From Paenibacillus paeoniae (lineage in GTDB: Bacteria > Bacillota > Bacilli > Paenibacillales > Paenibacillaceae), in NCBI RefSeq assembly GCF_003388735.1, contig NZ_QUBQ01000001.1, positions 2,631,622 through 2,695,621 on the forward strand: a stretch of 64,000 nucleotides of DNA, in the 5' to 3' direction. Below the pieces are notes generated by a model. It searched no databases. It had not been told where the DNA came from and saw only the letters and a program-made list of their open reading frames with translations. Positions 15,885-24,699 of the stretch are shown piece after piece (the stretch's first letter is position 1; each line of letters begins with the position of its first letter). A program made the translations under genes and the position numbers.

Positions 15885-16793
15885 TTAGTTTTCCTCCCTC
15901 ATTTTATTCAACAGCTCTATAGCGTCCTGCCGCAACCCTTCATTCAGCCTTAGCGGCACTCCCTCTTGACGCAGACAAATCGATGCCGAAATACTGCCGA
16001 TTATACCCGCCTCATAAGGCGAATACCCTTCGCAAATTCCGAATAGAACACCTGCGGAGGAGCTGTTCCCCCCGCCAGTCGCATCAATCACATCCAAGTC
16101 TGGCACTACAGGCGCATGAACAACCTCTTCCCCGCTGATCATAAAAGCCCCTCTGGCGCCATCCCTCAAAAAGACAAGCGGTGTATCCCAAGCCGCAAAC
16201 TCCGCAATGATTTCTTCTACATTATCTTTGCGCAGCAGTGATTGCGCTTCCGTCCTATTAATTGAGAACATATCGACTCGTTCAGCAATCTGTCTTACCG
16301 TAGAGATCAAAGCATAATCCGCCGAATCGGCATTGATTTCCCACATCAGCTTAAAGCCGAACTTTTGCTTCAAGGCATCGATCTCATCCCAAAACGCCAA
16401 CTCCGCTTCTTTGAAAATGTAGATACCCTTCACACCCGGCCGCAGCGCCTCTCCAATGTCGGCAGCGGAAGCCTCCATACTGCGATAATGCTCGGCCCCA
16501 TAGGCCGGCGTCTCTTGCCGTTCTCCATCCTCGAAGTACTTGACCAACGTTTTCGGGGTATGCTCGTCCTTCACGATGAGATGCTGTGTGTGGAGACGGT
16601 TCGTCTCAAACCAGGCTCCGTGAGTTTCTACAAAATCTGCTCCTACCCCGGTTACAAGCGCAACGTCATCCGTCCAAATCTTCGCCCCAACGAGCCCATA
16701 GGTGCCCGCTCCGCCAAGGCTGACCGTTGGCGCAGTCGTCCCGTACTGATAGGTTTCATCCGTTACTGCCGTTGAGACGATTACGTATTTCAT
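15885..16793 (-). CDS. PfkB-family carbohydrate kinase with a noncanonical GGGN motif
   Basis: A 302-residue member of the ribokinase/PfkB fold. Its second signature reads DATGGGNSSSAGVLFG, so the usual GAGD catalytic aspartate is replaced by Asn (N243), as in the Mak32-like branch of the family (recalled, not searched). The first signature is weak (SLGGAGTYGLVGAKIW). A TAGGAG-like site precedes ATG 16793. It lies between the ADP-ribosylglycohydrolase pair and the nucleoside hydrolase, in the position that YegV holds in the yegTUV operon. Whether it is an active kinase, and on which sugar or nucleoside, is open. Confidence 0.8.
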   Translation of the reverse strand: MKYVIVSTAVTDETYQYGTTAPTVSLGGAGTYGLVGAKIWTDDVALVTGVGADFVETHGAWFETNRLHTQHLIVKDEHTPKTLVKYFEDGERQETPAYGAEHYRSMEASAADIGEALRPGVKGIYIFKEAELAFWDEIDALKQKFGFKLMWEINADSADYALISTVRQIAERVDMFSINRTEAQSLLRKDNVEEIIAEFAAWDTPLVFLRDGARGAFMISGEEVVHAPVVPDLDVIDATGGGNSSSAGVLFGICEGYSPYEAGIIGSISASICLRQEGVPLRLNEGLRQDAIELLNKMREEN

Positions 16794-16827
16794 CGCAATT
16801 GCTCCTAACTTTAATGAAAATCACACG

Positions 16828-18933
16828 TTACACCCGATCAATGATAAATCCGTCCGCGACCATCGTACCCGCTTCCATCAGAAAACCTGCAGAACCGCCA
16901 GCATACAGCCTCTTCTCATCCCTTGCCGCTGCAAGCTGCTGCCCGTCTACCTCCAGAGTCAAATGGTTGTCGCGAACGGTAAACTTCGCATTATACATTC
17001 TGTCCTCTTCATATGGGAACGGTACGGAGGCCAATACTTGTATATCGTCATCCCTCCGCGCGATAATGGAGACACGATTGCCGCTCTCGAATACGGCTGC
17101 GTAATATCTTCTATGGCCATTGCTTCGAGCCACCAAACCTGCCTTGTCATGCAGGCTGAACGACAGTCTGGAAGCCACGGAATAATGATCCCAGTCCCTA
17201 GAGCCGATAGTGACCAATCCGTTCTTCTCATGATGCGAAATGCAGAATGTGTATTTGAAATCTGCCGCAAAATGCTTGGCTGAGCTTGTCCAGGTTTGCA
17301 GCCAGAACGGATGGGTATGCCAGATTGAAGTCATCATCATTCCTTTTTGATAAAACCGGCTAGGCGCTCCATTCCAATCGACATCTTGAATGACGATGCT
17401 TCCATTAAAGCGCTGATCTGTACTCCATTCATAACCCAATCTAAAGATCGGCATCCCTCTTGTATCTGGAATCTCCCATTCCAGAATCGATTCGCCCTGT
17501 TCTAACACTCGTTCATCCGCATAGACGGTTTTTATGGAATCGTCGATATCATAATAAAGAGCGTATTGCCTTACACATATAGCTGCTCCGCTGCCATTAA
17601 CAAGTGTCGAATAGACCGTTTGGCCGGAATAAAGCGTTGGACTAGCTACCGTCGAGAAGTTTTTGGCCAGCTTGTCAAAGTCAATAAAGGTCGGTGTGGA
17701 TACACGCGCGACCGTTCCTTTAGCCAAATCAGCGAACGTTACGAGTAGCCCATTATCTGCGGCAGTTTCATTCCGATTGGATAACCGGACAACATCCACT
17801 TTATGTCCGTATTGCGGGCATGGCTCGAAGCCTTGTGTGGATCCTTTAAAGGAGAAGTCATATTTCTTATGCACCTTGTCGTAGCTTAGTCCCTTCAGAC
17901 GATAGCTGGCCTCCACAATCTTGAGAGCTTCCTTCACTGCATCTGTCACAACCGAGCCGCCATCCGCAGTCACAACATACATCAAATCGGAGACAGGTTT
18001 CCTGAAATTCGCCCCTTGATTTATGCCTGCCAAGCCTAGACGGATGCCATTCAGACAGCCCACATTGCCGGCATTGCAATCGGTATCCCACCCGGCGGAG
18101 GACGCAATCATAATCGACTTCTGAAAATCATCCCCGCCCAGCAATAGTGACGCAATGACCATCAAGTGGTTGGGTATGATATGGCAGCAGCCCGGATACA
18201 CCTCATAGCCGTATTTGGGATTCATATATTCCCTTACCTTGCGCCAATCGCTCACACGTGAGCAAACATACCTCACATCCTGAATGGCTGAAATCAAGTG
18301 TTCGCTGGTCAAATAAGCCATGCCCTTGTCGAGCAGCACATCCAGGTTTTTCTCCGAGAAGGCCATCGCCTGCATCGCGCCAAGGAAACAGGCTGCTTCT
18401 ACCGCCATGCCGTCATGGCTTACGCTTGCCGATTCCTTAATAAGCTTAACGGCGAGATCAGGATCATCCGGACAAGCCATAGCGATGGCATCGATGAAAA
18501 TTTGCGCGCCGATTTGTTCAGCGAGTGTCGTTCCATTGCTGGCGATTGAGCCGCTCATCGGCGCCTCCACTCCATTTTTCAAACGTAGAAACGCCGTATG
18601 CTCCGTGGATCGCCCGAGACCTCCCCACCAAAGAACGGTTTTGTCCTCAATAATATAGTTGAGCCATGTTTGGCCGAAGTTCTTGGACGTTAAATTTTGA
18701 TAATCGTAATCATGAAGGGTCTTAAAGAAGCCGAATGTGCCGGAAATATCATCATCCGCAACAACCAAAGGAACGCCGCATTCTTCATGCACATAATAAT
18801 GAAGCTCGCCAAACTCCTGCTGAATTTTTTCATAAGCCCAGCCTTCAACCGGCCTCCCGAGATAGACTCCAATGATCTTCCCCAACACGCCGGCATAGAT
18901 CGCTTCCGAATAATCCTTAACTGCCTCCGTCAT
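16828..18933 (-). CDS. ADP-ribosylglycohydrolase-family protein with C-terminal extension (copy A)
   Basis: A 701-residue protein. The N-terminal ~340 residues are an ADP-ribosyl-glycohydrolase (DraG/YegU-like) domain: GVLGKIIGVYLGRPVEGW at the start, metal-ligand DDDIS at 60-64, and the second metal motif GWDTDCN at 281-287 (D283, D285). The rest (about 400-701) is beta-rich and ends in a lectin/LamG-like or DUF1080-like segment (AGLVARSNGHRRYYAAVFESG, then GSAGFLMEAG near the end). ATG 18933 follows GGAGGAGGAG. No signal peptide, so it is cytosolic. Family members remove ADP-ribose or cleave N-glycosides. The substrate is probably the compound imported by the adjacent ABC system. Confidence 0.85.
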   Translation of the reverse strand: MTEAVKDYSEAIYAGVLGKIIGVYLGRPVEGWAYEKIQQEFGELHYYVHEECGVPLVVADDDISGTFGFFKTLHDYDYQNLTSKNFGQTWLNYIIEDKTVLWWGGLGRSTEHTAFLRLKNGVEAPMSGSIASNGTTLAEQIGAQIFIDAIAMACPDDPDLAVKLIKESASVSHDGMAVEAACFLGAMQAMAFSEKNLDVLLDKGMAYLTSEHLISAIQDVRYVCSRVSDWRKVREYMNPKYGYEVYPGCCHIIPNHLMVIASLLLGGDDFQKSIMIASSAGWDTDCNAGNVGCLNGIRLGLAGINQGANFRKPVSDLMYVVTADGGSVVTDAVKEALKIVEASYRLKGLSYDKVHKKYDFSFKGSTQGFEPCPQYGHKVDVVRLSNRNETAADNGLLVTFADLAKGTVARVSTPTFIDFDKLAKNFSTVASPTLYSGQTVYSTLVNGSGAAICVRQYALYYDIDDSIKTVYADERVLEQGESILEWEIPDTRGMPIFRLGYEWSTDQRFNGSIVIQDVDWNGAPSRFYQKGMMMTSIWHTHPFWLQTWTSSAKHFAADFKYTFCISHHEKNGLVTIGSRDWDHYSVASRLSFSLHDKAGLVARSNGHRRYYAAVFESGNRVSIIARRDDDIQVLASVPFPYEEDRMYNAKFTVRDNHLTLEVDGQQLAAARDEKRLYAGGSAGFLMEAGTMVADGFIIDRV

Positions 18934-18956
18934 CCGCTCTCCTCCTCCGATTCTCA

Positions 18957-21092
18957 TCAGCACAAAGCTTCTATCTTAAAACCATTTGCCAGAATCGCAC
19001 CTGACTGTACGATGAAACCCGCGCCGCCAGCCCTGTACTCATCATCTTCAGCAGAAAGAACGACCTTCTCGTTCACCGCTACTTGGAGCGATGATCCTTT
19101 CAAATGGAACGAAACGTCATACCTCGCATCCCACTGCAGATCAAAACTCGTCGAAGCAAGCTCTATCACTTGATCGTCTTTATGCTTGCAGATGCGTATG
19201 TGATCCTGCGAAAACAGAGCGGAATAGAATCGGCGATGACCCTTAGCTCTTGCTACCAGACCTGCCGACTCCTGATTCGTAAAAATCAGCTGGGAAGACA
19301 CGCTATAGTTGTCCCATTCCAGACTGCCGATTGTCGCAACGCCATTGGCCGTACTATGCGAGATCGAGAACGTTTCCGCAAAGTCCGGGTTAAAATTATC
19401 GATAGAGCTCATAAACGATTTGATCCAGGTCGTGTTGGTCGTCCAGGGCGTCAGGCTGGGCGTTAAATCTATCGCTTTTTTCATAGCGAAATGTTTGGGC
19501 GCACCCTTCCAATCTATCGACTTCACGATGACGCTGCCATCCAGACGCATATCGCTGGTCAGCTCGATTCCGAAACGATAAATAGCATGACCGTTTGTAT
19601 CCGGCAGCTCCCAGCTCAATGAATTCATCCCTTGCCGCAGCGTATACGCAGGACTGACATATTTCACAATCTGGTCCTCCTGCCCGTACACGTCGATGAA
19701 CATGTTGCATAAAGGAGTCTGCTCCTCTGGAAGCTCTAGCTCCATATGGACGGTTTGTGTAGCATACAAACTCGGAGAGGCCAGCACCTCAAAGTAACTG
19801 GTGCCTTCCTTCCCTCTGGACTCCAGCTCGATAAACGTATCTACGCTTACTGCGGCAAAGTTACCTCTGGCTAATTGGTTGTATGCAATGACTAATCCAT
19901 GATGGTTTTCCTCTACTGTGTTCAAGTTGTAGACTTGCATCTCAGCCGGCTCTTCGAGAGTATCCTTATAGGGCATAAATCCTTGCGTTGAGCCGGGATA
20001 CTCGAAGGCATACCGTTGTGAAGGCAAAGCAGCTTCGACTAGTGAGCCCGACAGCACCTCCGCAGCTCTTACGATTTTCCGCGTTTCTATGACCGCGTCA
20101 GTGATGCAGCTTCCGCCATCGGCCGACACGACATACATACGGTCGCTTACGGCTTTTCTGAAGTCCGGCCCTTGGTCGATCCCTGCCAGTCCGAGGCGAA
20201 CCCCATTCAGACAGCCGACATTTCCGGCATTGCAGTCCGTATCCCAACCGGCGGAGGAAGCGATCATGATCGACTTCTGGAAGTCATCTCCCGCCATGAG
20301 CAATGACATCATCACGACAAGATGGTTCGTGACCATCGGACAACTGCCGGGATATTTGTCATAGCCGTGATGCTCGGCAATCCAGTCGCGAACCGTGCGC
20401 CAATCGGCGGCTATCCGGCATTGTTCCCGCAGTTCATTCACGAACTGCGTTAGCAACGTATGGTTAACCTGAGCAAGTCCTTGATCGATTAGCACATCCA
20501 GACTTTTCTCCTCGAACGCGGCCGCTTCCATATAAGCAAGCAGGCATGCGGCATCTACCGCAATCCCGTCATGGCTGACACTTGCTGCTTTCCTGGCCAG
20601 TGCCATCGCCAGCTCAGGTTGATTTGGACAAGCCAGAGCCCACGCGTCAATAAAAATTTGCGCACCGATCTGCTCGGAAATACTTCGACCATTCAATTCG
20701 CTTGAACCGCTTCGAGGAGCGCGAATCCCCTGTTTCAATCTTAGATAGGCCGTATGCTCCGTTGAGCGAGACAATCCGCCCCACCATAGAACCGTTCTGT
20801 TCTCAATAATATAATTCAGCCAGGTATCGCCTATCTGGGCTGCCGATAGGTCTGCCTCATACTGATTGTCCTCCAAAGCGCGGAAGAATACGAAGGTTCC
20901 GGAGATATCGTCATCAGGAACGATCAGCGGAACACCGACCTTGCGGTTCACAAAGTAATTGACGTCCTGGAAGGAATCTCTTATTGCCTCGTATGTCCAG
21001 CCTTCGATTGGTCTGCCCAGGTACACTCCGATCATTTTGCCGAGAACACCGGCATAAATCTGATTCTTATAGGATGAAATGGATATTTTCAT
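18957..21092 (-). CDS. ADP-ribosylglycohydrolase-family protein with C-terminal extension (copy B)
   Basis: A 711-residue paralog of the downstream gene, collinear over the full length. It has GVLGKMIGVYLGRPIEGW, DDDIS at 60-64, the same GWDTDCNAGNVGCLNG block near 281, and the same C-terminal beta region with AGLVARAKGHRRFYSALFS. Both copies keep all visible metal ligands, so both should be active. Tandem paralogs in one operon suggest two related substrates or a heteromer. GTGAGGTG lies before ATG 21092, 15 bp after the permease stop. Like copy A it lacks a signal peptide. Confidence 0.85.
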   Translation of the reverse strand: MKISISSYKNQIYAGVLGKMIGVYLGRPIEGWTYEAIRDSFQDVNYFVNRKVGVPLIVPDDDISGTFVFFRALEDNQYEADLSAAQIGDTWLNYIIENRTVLWWGGLSRSTEHTAYLRLKQGIRAPRSGSSELNGRSISEQIGAQIFIDAWALACPNQPELAMALARKAASVSHDGIAVDAACLLAYMEAAAFEEKSLDVLIDQGLAQVNHTLLTQFVNELREQCRIAADWRTVRDWIAEHHGYDKYPGSCPMVTNHLVVMMSLLMAGDDFQKSIMIASSAGWDTDCNAGNVGCLNGVRLGLAGIDQGPDFRKAVSDRMYVVSADGGSCITDAVIETRKIVRAAEVLSGSLVEAALPSQRYAFEYPGSTQGFMPYKDTLEEPAEMQVYNLNTVEENHHGLVIAYNQLARGNFAAVSVDTFIELESRGKEGTSYFEVLASPSLYATQTVHMELELPEEQTPLCNMFIDVYGQEDQIVKYVSPAYTLRQGMNSLSWELPDTNGHAIYRFGIELTSDMRLDGSVIVKSIDWKGAPKHFAMKKAIDLTPSLTPWTTNTTWIKSFMSSIDNFNPDFAETFSISHSTANGVATIGSLEWDNYSVSSQLIFTNQESAGLVARAKGHRRFYSALFSQDHIRICKHKDDQVIELASTSFDLQWDARYDVSFHLKGSSLQVAVNEKVVLSAEDDEYRAGGAGFIVQSGAILANGFKIEALC

Positions 21093-21107
21093 GCTTCACC
21101 TCACAGA

Positions 21108-21950
21108 TTATCCTTTGACTGCACCGCTGACCAAGCCGTCAATAAAATATTTCTGAACGATCAGGAAGAAAATGATGAGCGGCGCGATCATGATGACCGA
21201 AGCGGCCATCATCAAGCCTTGATTTGTGTTGTACGTGTTGTTGAGCGACAGGAAACCTAATGTAGCCGTAAAGCTGTTCTGCCCCTGCAGAAACGTAGAA
21301 GTAACGAGAAACTCATTCCAGGCAGCGATACCAACAATAATGCTGACAGTTAACAGTCCCGGACGTACAAGCGGGATCATGATGCCCGTTATCAGCTGTC
21401 TAGTCGTAGCTCCGTCAATTCTGGCCGATTCCTCCAGCTCGCGGGGAATATTCATAAAAAAGGATTTCATAAGAAAGATCGCGAGCGGCAAGTTCACAGC
21501 GCCGAGGATAACCCCGACCGCGAACACATTGCCTAGCAGTCCCAGCTTCGCCATTACAAAATAGAGCGGGAACAAGAACAATTGGATAGGCACGGTCATA
21601 GCCACCATGAAATAAACCGTAACAAACTTCGTTCCCTTAATCCGATTGCCAGCGAGTACATAACCGGCAAGAGATGCGGCGAACAATACGATAAGAATTG
21701 TCGTGCCCGTCAGCAAAATGCTATTGATGAAACCTCTGCCAAAATTAGCGGCCTCCCAAGCCTCGGCATAATTGGAGAAATGCCAGGTTTCCGGCCATGA
21801 CAACGGATTTCTCACAATTGATTTCTGATCTTTAAAGCTGTTCAGCAACACTAGAGACAAGGGAAGCAAGGCGCTCAATGCGAATAGGATCAGTACCGCA
21901 TGCGATAGGATAGAGCCGCTTTTCTTTTTTCCTGACATACTGTTGTTCAT
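21108..21950 (-). CDS. Carbohydrate ABC importer permease (MalG type)
   Basis: A 280-residue inner-membrane permease with six hydrophobic segments. The cytoplasmic EAA loop reads LEESARIDGATTRQLITGIMIPLVRPGL, the contact site for the ATPase. The C-terminus YFIDGLVSGAVKG is typical of the MalG/CUT1 group. It pairs with the MalF-type permease 11 bp upstream and the binding protein at 22899. No ATPase gene is in the operon, as is usual for CUT1 systems that share an MsmX-type ATPase encoded elsewhere. GGCGGTGAT precedes ATG 21950. Confidence 0.92.
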   Translation of the reverse strand: MNNSMSGKKKSGSILSHAVLILFALSALLPLSLVLLNSFKDQKSIVRNPLSWPETWHFSNYAEAWEAANFGRGFINSILLTGTTILIVLFAASLAGYVLAGNRIKGTKFVTVYFMVAMTVPIQLFLFPLYFVMAKLGLLGNVFAVGVILGAVNLPLAIFLMKSFFMNIPRELEESARIDGATTRQLITGIMIPLVRPGLLTVSIIVGIAAWNEFLVTSTFLQGQNSFTATLGFLSLNNTYNTNQGLMMAASVIMIAPLIIFFLIVQKYFIDGLVSGAVKG

Positions 21951-21961
21951 ATCATCACCGC

Positions 21962-22831
21962 CTAACCTTTCAAATCATTTTTGCTTAACCAAATATACAA
22001 GCAGGATGCAAGCAACCCCATAATACTCATAAACAGGGCAACGGATGCTGCCTTGCCTACCTGGAACGCCGAGAATGCAAATGTGTAGGCGTAGGTGCTG
22101 AGCATTTCCGTCGAGTGAGCCGGGCCGCCGCCTGTCAACAAATACACATAGTCAAAGGTCAAGAATGAGAAAATGATAATCATCACCAGCATGATGCTGA
22201 ACGTTGGTTTGATGGACGGGAAATATACGAATTTGAACAACTGCCAGCTATTGCAGCCTTCCAACTGCGCCGCTTCGATTTGATCACCCGGCGTTTGTCT
22301 GAGTGCGGCCAAGTAAACGACCGTCAGGAACCCCCAATAGTGCCAGATGTCTACGGAAGCTACCGCGTACAGTGCTGTATGGACAGAGGATAGCGGTGAA
22401 GTTATAGACATGCCTAAGCTGTTTTTTAAATACCCCACTACCCCCGATACCGGATTAAAAATAATGTTGAGCCAGAGCATGGCATTGGTTGCCGGTGCTA
22501 ATACGTAAGGGAATAGGAATATCAGCTGGTACGCGCTTCTGCTTCTCTTGCGTCTAAGCAGCAAGATCGCTGTCAACAGACCGATCACAACGGGAACGGT
22601 AATAAACATGATGGTCCACTGCGCGTTATTGAATAATGATTTCCAAAAAATTCGGTCCTCAAAGATTTCCTGAAAATTCTGCATCCCGATAAAGCTTGGC
22701 GATACGGCGACTCCATCCCAGTCCGTAAACGCTACAAGCAATGTCAGCAACCCTGGAATTAAGACGATTAACAGACTCAACAATAGAGACGGCGCTATTA
22801 ATAAATAATTTGTAGCTTTTCTCATCTGCAT
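21962..22831 (-). CDS. Carbohydrate ABC importer permease (MalF type)
   Basis: A 289-residue permease with six hydrophobic segments. The EAA loop is DQIEAAQLEGCNSWQLFKFVYFPSIKPTF. The N-terminal YLLIAPSLLLSLLIVLIPGLLTLLVAFTDWDG is typical of CUT1 MalF-like subunits. ATG 22831 follows GAGGAGAAGAG; the longer frame from 22867 runs into the upstream gene's trailer and is not needed. It works with the MalG-type partner and the lipoprotein receptor. Together with the downstream enzymes, the substrate is more likely a glycoside or nucleoside-like compound than a plain sugar (inference). Confidence 0.92.
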   Translation of the reverse strand: MQMRKATNYLLIAPSLLLSLLIVLIPGLLTLLVAFTDWDGVAVSPSFIGMQNFQEIFEDRIFWKSLFNNAQWTIMFITVPVVIGLLTAILLLRRKRSRSAYQLIFLFPYVLAPATNAMLWLNIIFNPVSGVVGYLKNSLGMSITSPLSSVHTALYAVASVDIWHYWGFLTVVYLAALRQTPGDQIEAAQLEGCNSWQLFKFVYFPSIKPTFSIMLVMIIIFSFLTFDYVYLLTGGGPAHSTEMLSTYAYTFAFSAFQVGKAASVALFMSIMGLLASCLYIWLSKNDLKG

Positions 22832-22898
22832 CTCTTCTCCTCTATACGCCTGCTGTGGGTAGGGCAAGGAACGAAGCTAGTCCCTTGCCCTCGCGTTG

Positions 22899-24257
22899 CT
22901 ACTGAGCAGGCATTGGAATTGGGGGCAGGAGTCCTTTTTCCACGTCCTTGTCAAATTCTGCTTGAGCCTTCTCCATCAGCTTCTGACTCGTTATTTGGTT
23001 CTGCCATACCGAATCGATATCCAGGAAGGCCTGCTGGGCTGCCGGCGGGAAGAATACGCCCGTGTAGTAACCGAAGTTGCCTTTATTCACACCGTCGATC
23101 ATGTCATAGATGCTCTGAGCGTACAGCTTTGAAAGCGTAGACATTTTATCCGTCTCCAGCTTCAAGTCTTTGAGAGGAACGCCCCAGTATCCAGGCCAGC
23201 GAGCTGTCATTTCATTCATAAATTCATTAGTCATCATCATATCCAGTACTTGGGCAGCACCGTCCTTATGCTTGGATGATGCATTAATCGATAGCGTCGC
23301 CGTCACGCCAAGCGTATAATCCGGCGCATCCGATGATCCGCCAACCGTAGGGAATGGAATGAAACCCAGATTATCCACGATATCATCCGTGAACGATTGC
23401 GATGCAAATTGGAATACTAGCGACGGGCCGAAGAAGAACGGCGCCCTTTCGTCGGCAAGCAATTGAATGGATTCGTTAAAGGTCAGATTCGTATAATCAT
23501 CGCCCGCCAAATAACCTTTTTTATACCATTCTGCTGACTTTTCGAGTGCAGCCACGATTTCTGGATCCGTCCATTTTCTCTTCCCTGTCAGTGCTTCATA
23601 TACGGTGTTTTTGCCGGCAAAGTGGGTCAGGAAAATGGATGTATAATTCTCATTCACTGGCTTCCAGCCTTTGTTGCCCGTTACAGAAGCATATAATCCT
23701 TTGGCCATGGCGGCATCCATGATCTTCTCCAGATCCTCAACCGTCTTCGGAACCTCCCAGTTGTTGTCCTTCAGCACTTTTTTGTTATAGAAAATGCCTT
23801 CCGTATTCAAGGAGTTGCCAAGGCTATATAACTTGCCGTCGACCGTACCGGATTGATAGACGGATTCAATAATACGATCCTTCCAGCCGTATTTCTCCGC
23901 ATAGGTGTCAAGCGGCTCAAGCTTGTTCGCCTTCGCAAAGGGAATTACGAATGACGGGCCGGAGCCATAGACGATATCAGGACCTTGACCGGCAGAGAGC
24001 GCTACCGAAATATCCTTATCGACAGAGTTTCTAAATTCAACAACCAGCTCATATTGATCCTGAGATTGATTAAATTTGTCAACGAGCACTTGCTTCATCG
24101 TCGTCTGATGCTCTGGAGGTGCTCCCCAAAACCATAATGTAATTTGCTCTTTGCCGTCTTTTCCTTTGCCATCCCCATTTGACGAGCAGGCTACAAGCAT
24201 GACCACCATCATCACTGTAACCATTGTTCCAATCGCCATACGCAAGCTCTTCTTCAT
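22899..24257 (-). CDS. Carbohydrate ABC importer solute-binding lipoprotein
   Basis: A 452-residue family 1 binding protein. The signal peptide MKKSLRMAIG...VVMLVAC ends in a lipobox, so the receptor is anchored outside the membrane. ITLWFWGAPPEHQTTMKQVLVDKFNQ, GQGPDIVYGSG and FPTVGGSSDAPDYTLGV are typical of CUT1 receptors. GGGAGGGA precedes ATG 24257. It is the third gene of the operon, ahead of the two permeases, and defines the import specificity for the whole pathway. Confidence 0.92.
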   Translation of the reverse strand: MKKSLRMAIGTMVTVMMVVMLVACSSNGDGKGKDGKEQITLWFWGAPPEHQTTMKQVLVDKFNQSQDQYELVVEFRNSVDKDISVALSAGQGPDIVYGSGPSFVIPFAKANKLEPLDTYAEKYGWKDRIIESVYQSGTVDGKLYSLGNSLNTEGIFYNKKVLKDNNWEVPKTVEDLEKIMDAAMAKGLYASVTGNKGWKPVNENYTSIFLTHFAGKNTVYEALTGKRKWTDPEIVAALEKSAEWYKKGYLAGDDYTNLTFNESIQLLADERAPFFFGPSLVFQFASQSFTDDIVDNLGFIPFPTVGGSSDAPDYTLGVTATLSINASSKHKDGAAQVLDMMMTNEFMNEMTARWPGYWGVPLKDLKLETDKMSTLSKLYAQSIYDMIDGVNKGNFGYYTGVFFPPAAQQAFLDIDSVWQNQITSQKLMEKAQAEFDKDVEKGLLPPIPMPAQ

Positions 24258-24274
24258 TCCAATCCCTCCCAGGA

Positions 24275-24685
24275 TTAATTATGGTCAGCTTGAATCTTTA
24301 CAAAATATTCGCGGTTGCGCGGTCCATCAAATTCCAAGAAATAAATGCCTTGCGAATGACCGATTAACAGCTCTCCATTCTCGATGATTAACGTCATGGT
24401 CACGCCGATCAATGATGATTTCACATGTCCGGCGGCATCCTGCGGTGTATCATGCTGATGCTTGAAATCAATTCTGGTCGGGATAAGGCGGCCTATCTCA
24501 TCTTGCAGATCTTCCAACCCCCGCGGGTCCCAGAAGGATGTAATGGTGAGACCAGCGGTGGTGTGAGGACTAAATATCGTACACGTCCCGCTCCTTACGC
24601 CGCTTTCGCGGACGAACTGCACAATCTCATCATTCAGCTTGACGACATCATTCGCTGCTGTCCGTAATTTAAAGTTTTTTAACAT
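24275..24685 (-). CDS. yjbQ: YjbQ/UPF0047 family protein
   Basis: A 136-residue UPF0047 protein. The hallmarks are SPHTTAGLTI (H-T-T-A core), then HVKSSLIGVTMTLIIENGELLIGHSQGIYFLEFDGPRNREYFVKI at the C-terminus. The family forms trimers and is annotated as secondary thiamine-phosphate synthase (TIGR00149) because E. coli YjbQ has that side activity; the real role is unresolved. ATG 24685 has GGGGAG 7 nt upstream; the in-frame ATGs at 24703 and 24700 lie over the SIS gene's stop. Its presence in a sugar-catabolic operon is unusual and may point to a housekeeping or sugar-phosphate role. Confidence 0.85.
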   Translation of the reverse strand: MLKNFKLRTAANDVVKLNDEIVQFVRESGVRSGTCTIFSPHTTAGLTITSFWDPRGLEDLQDEIGRLIPTRIDFKHQHDTPQDAAGHVKSSLIGVTMTLIIENGELLIGHSQGIYFLEFDGPRNREYFVKIQADHN

Positions 24686-24699
24686 CGTTATTCTCCCCA

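Noticed and set aside
24275..24685. Thiamine biosynthesis gene
   Set aside because: The TIGR00149 name comes from a side activity of E. coli YjbQ; no other thiamine gene or TPP riboswitch is present.
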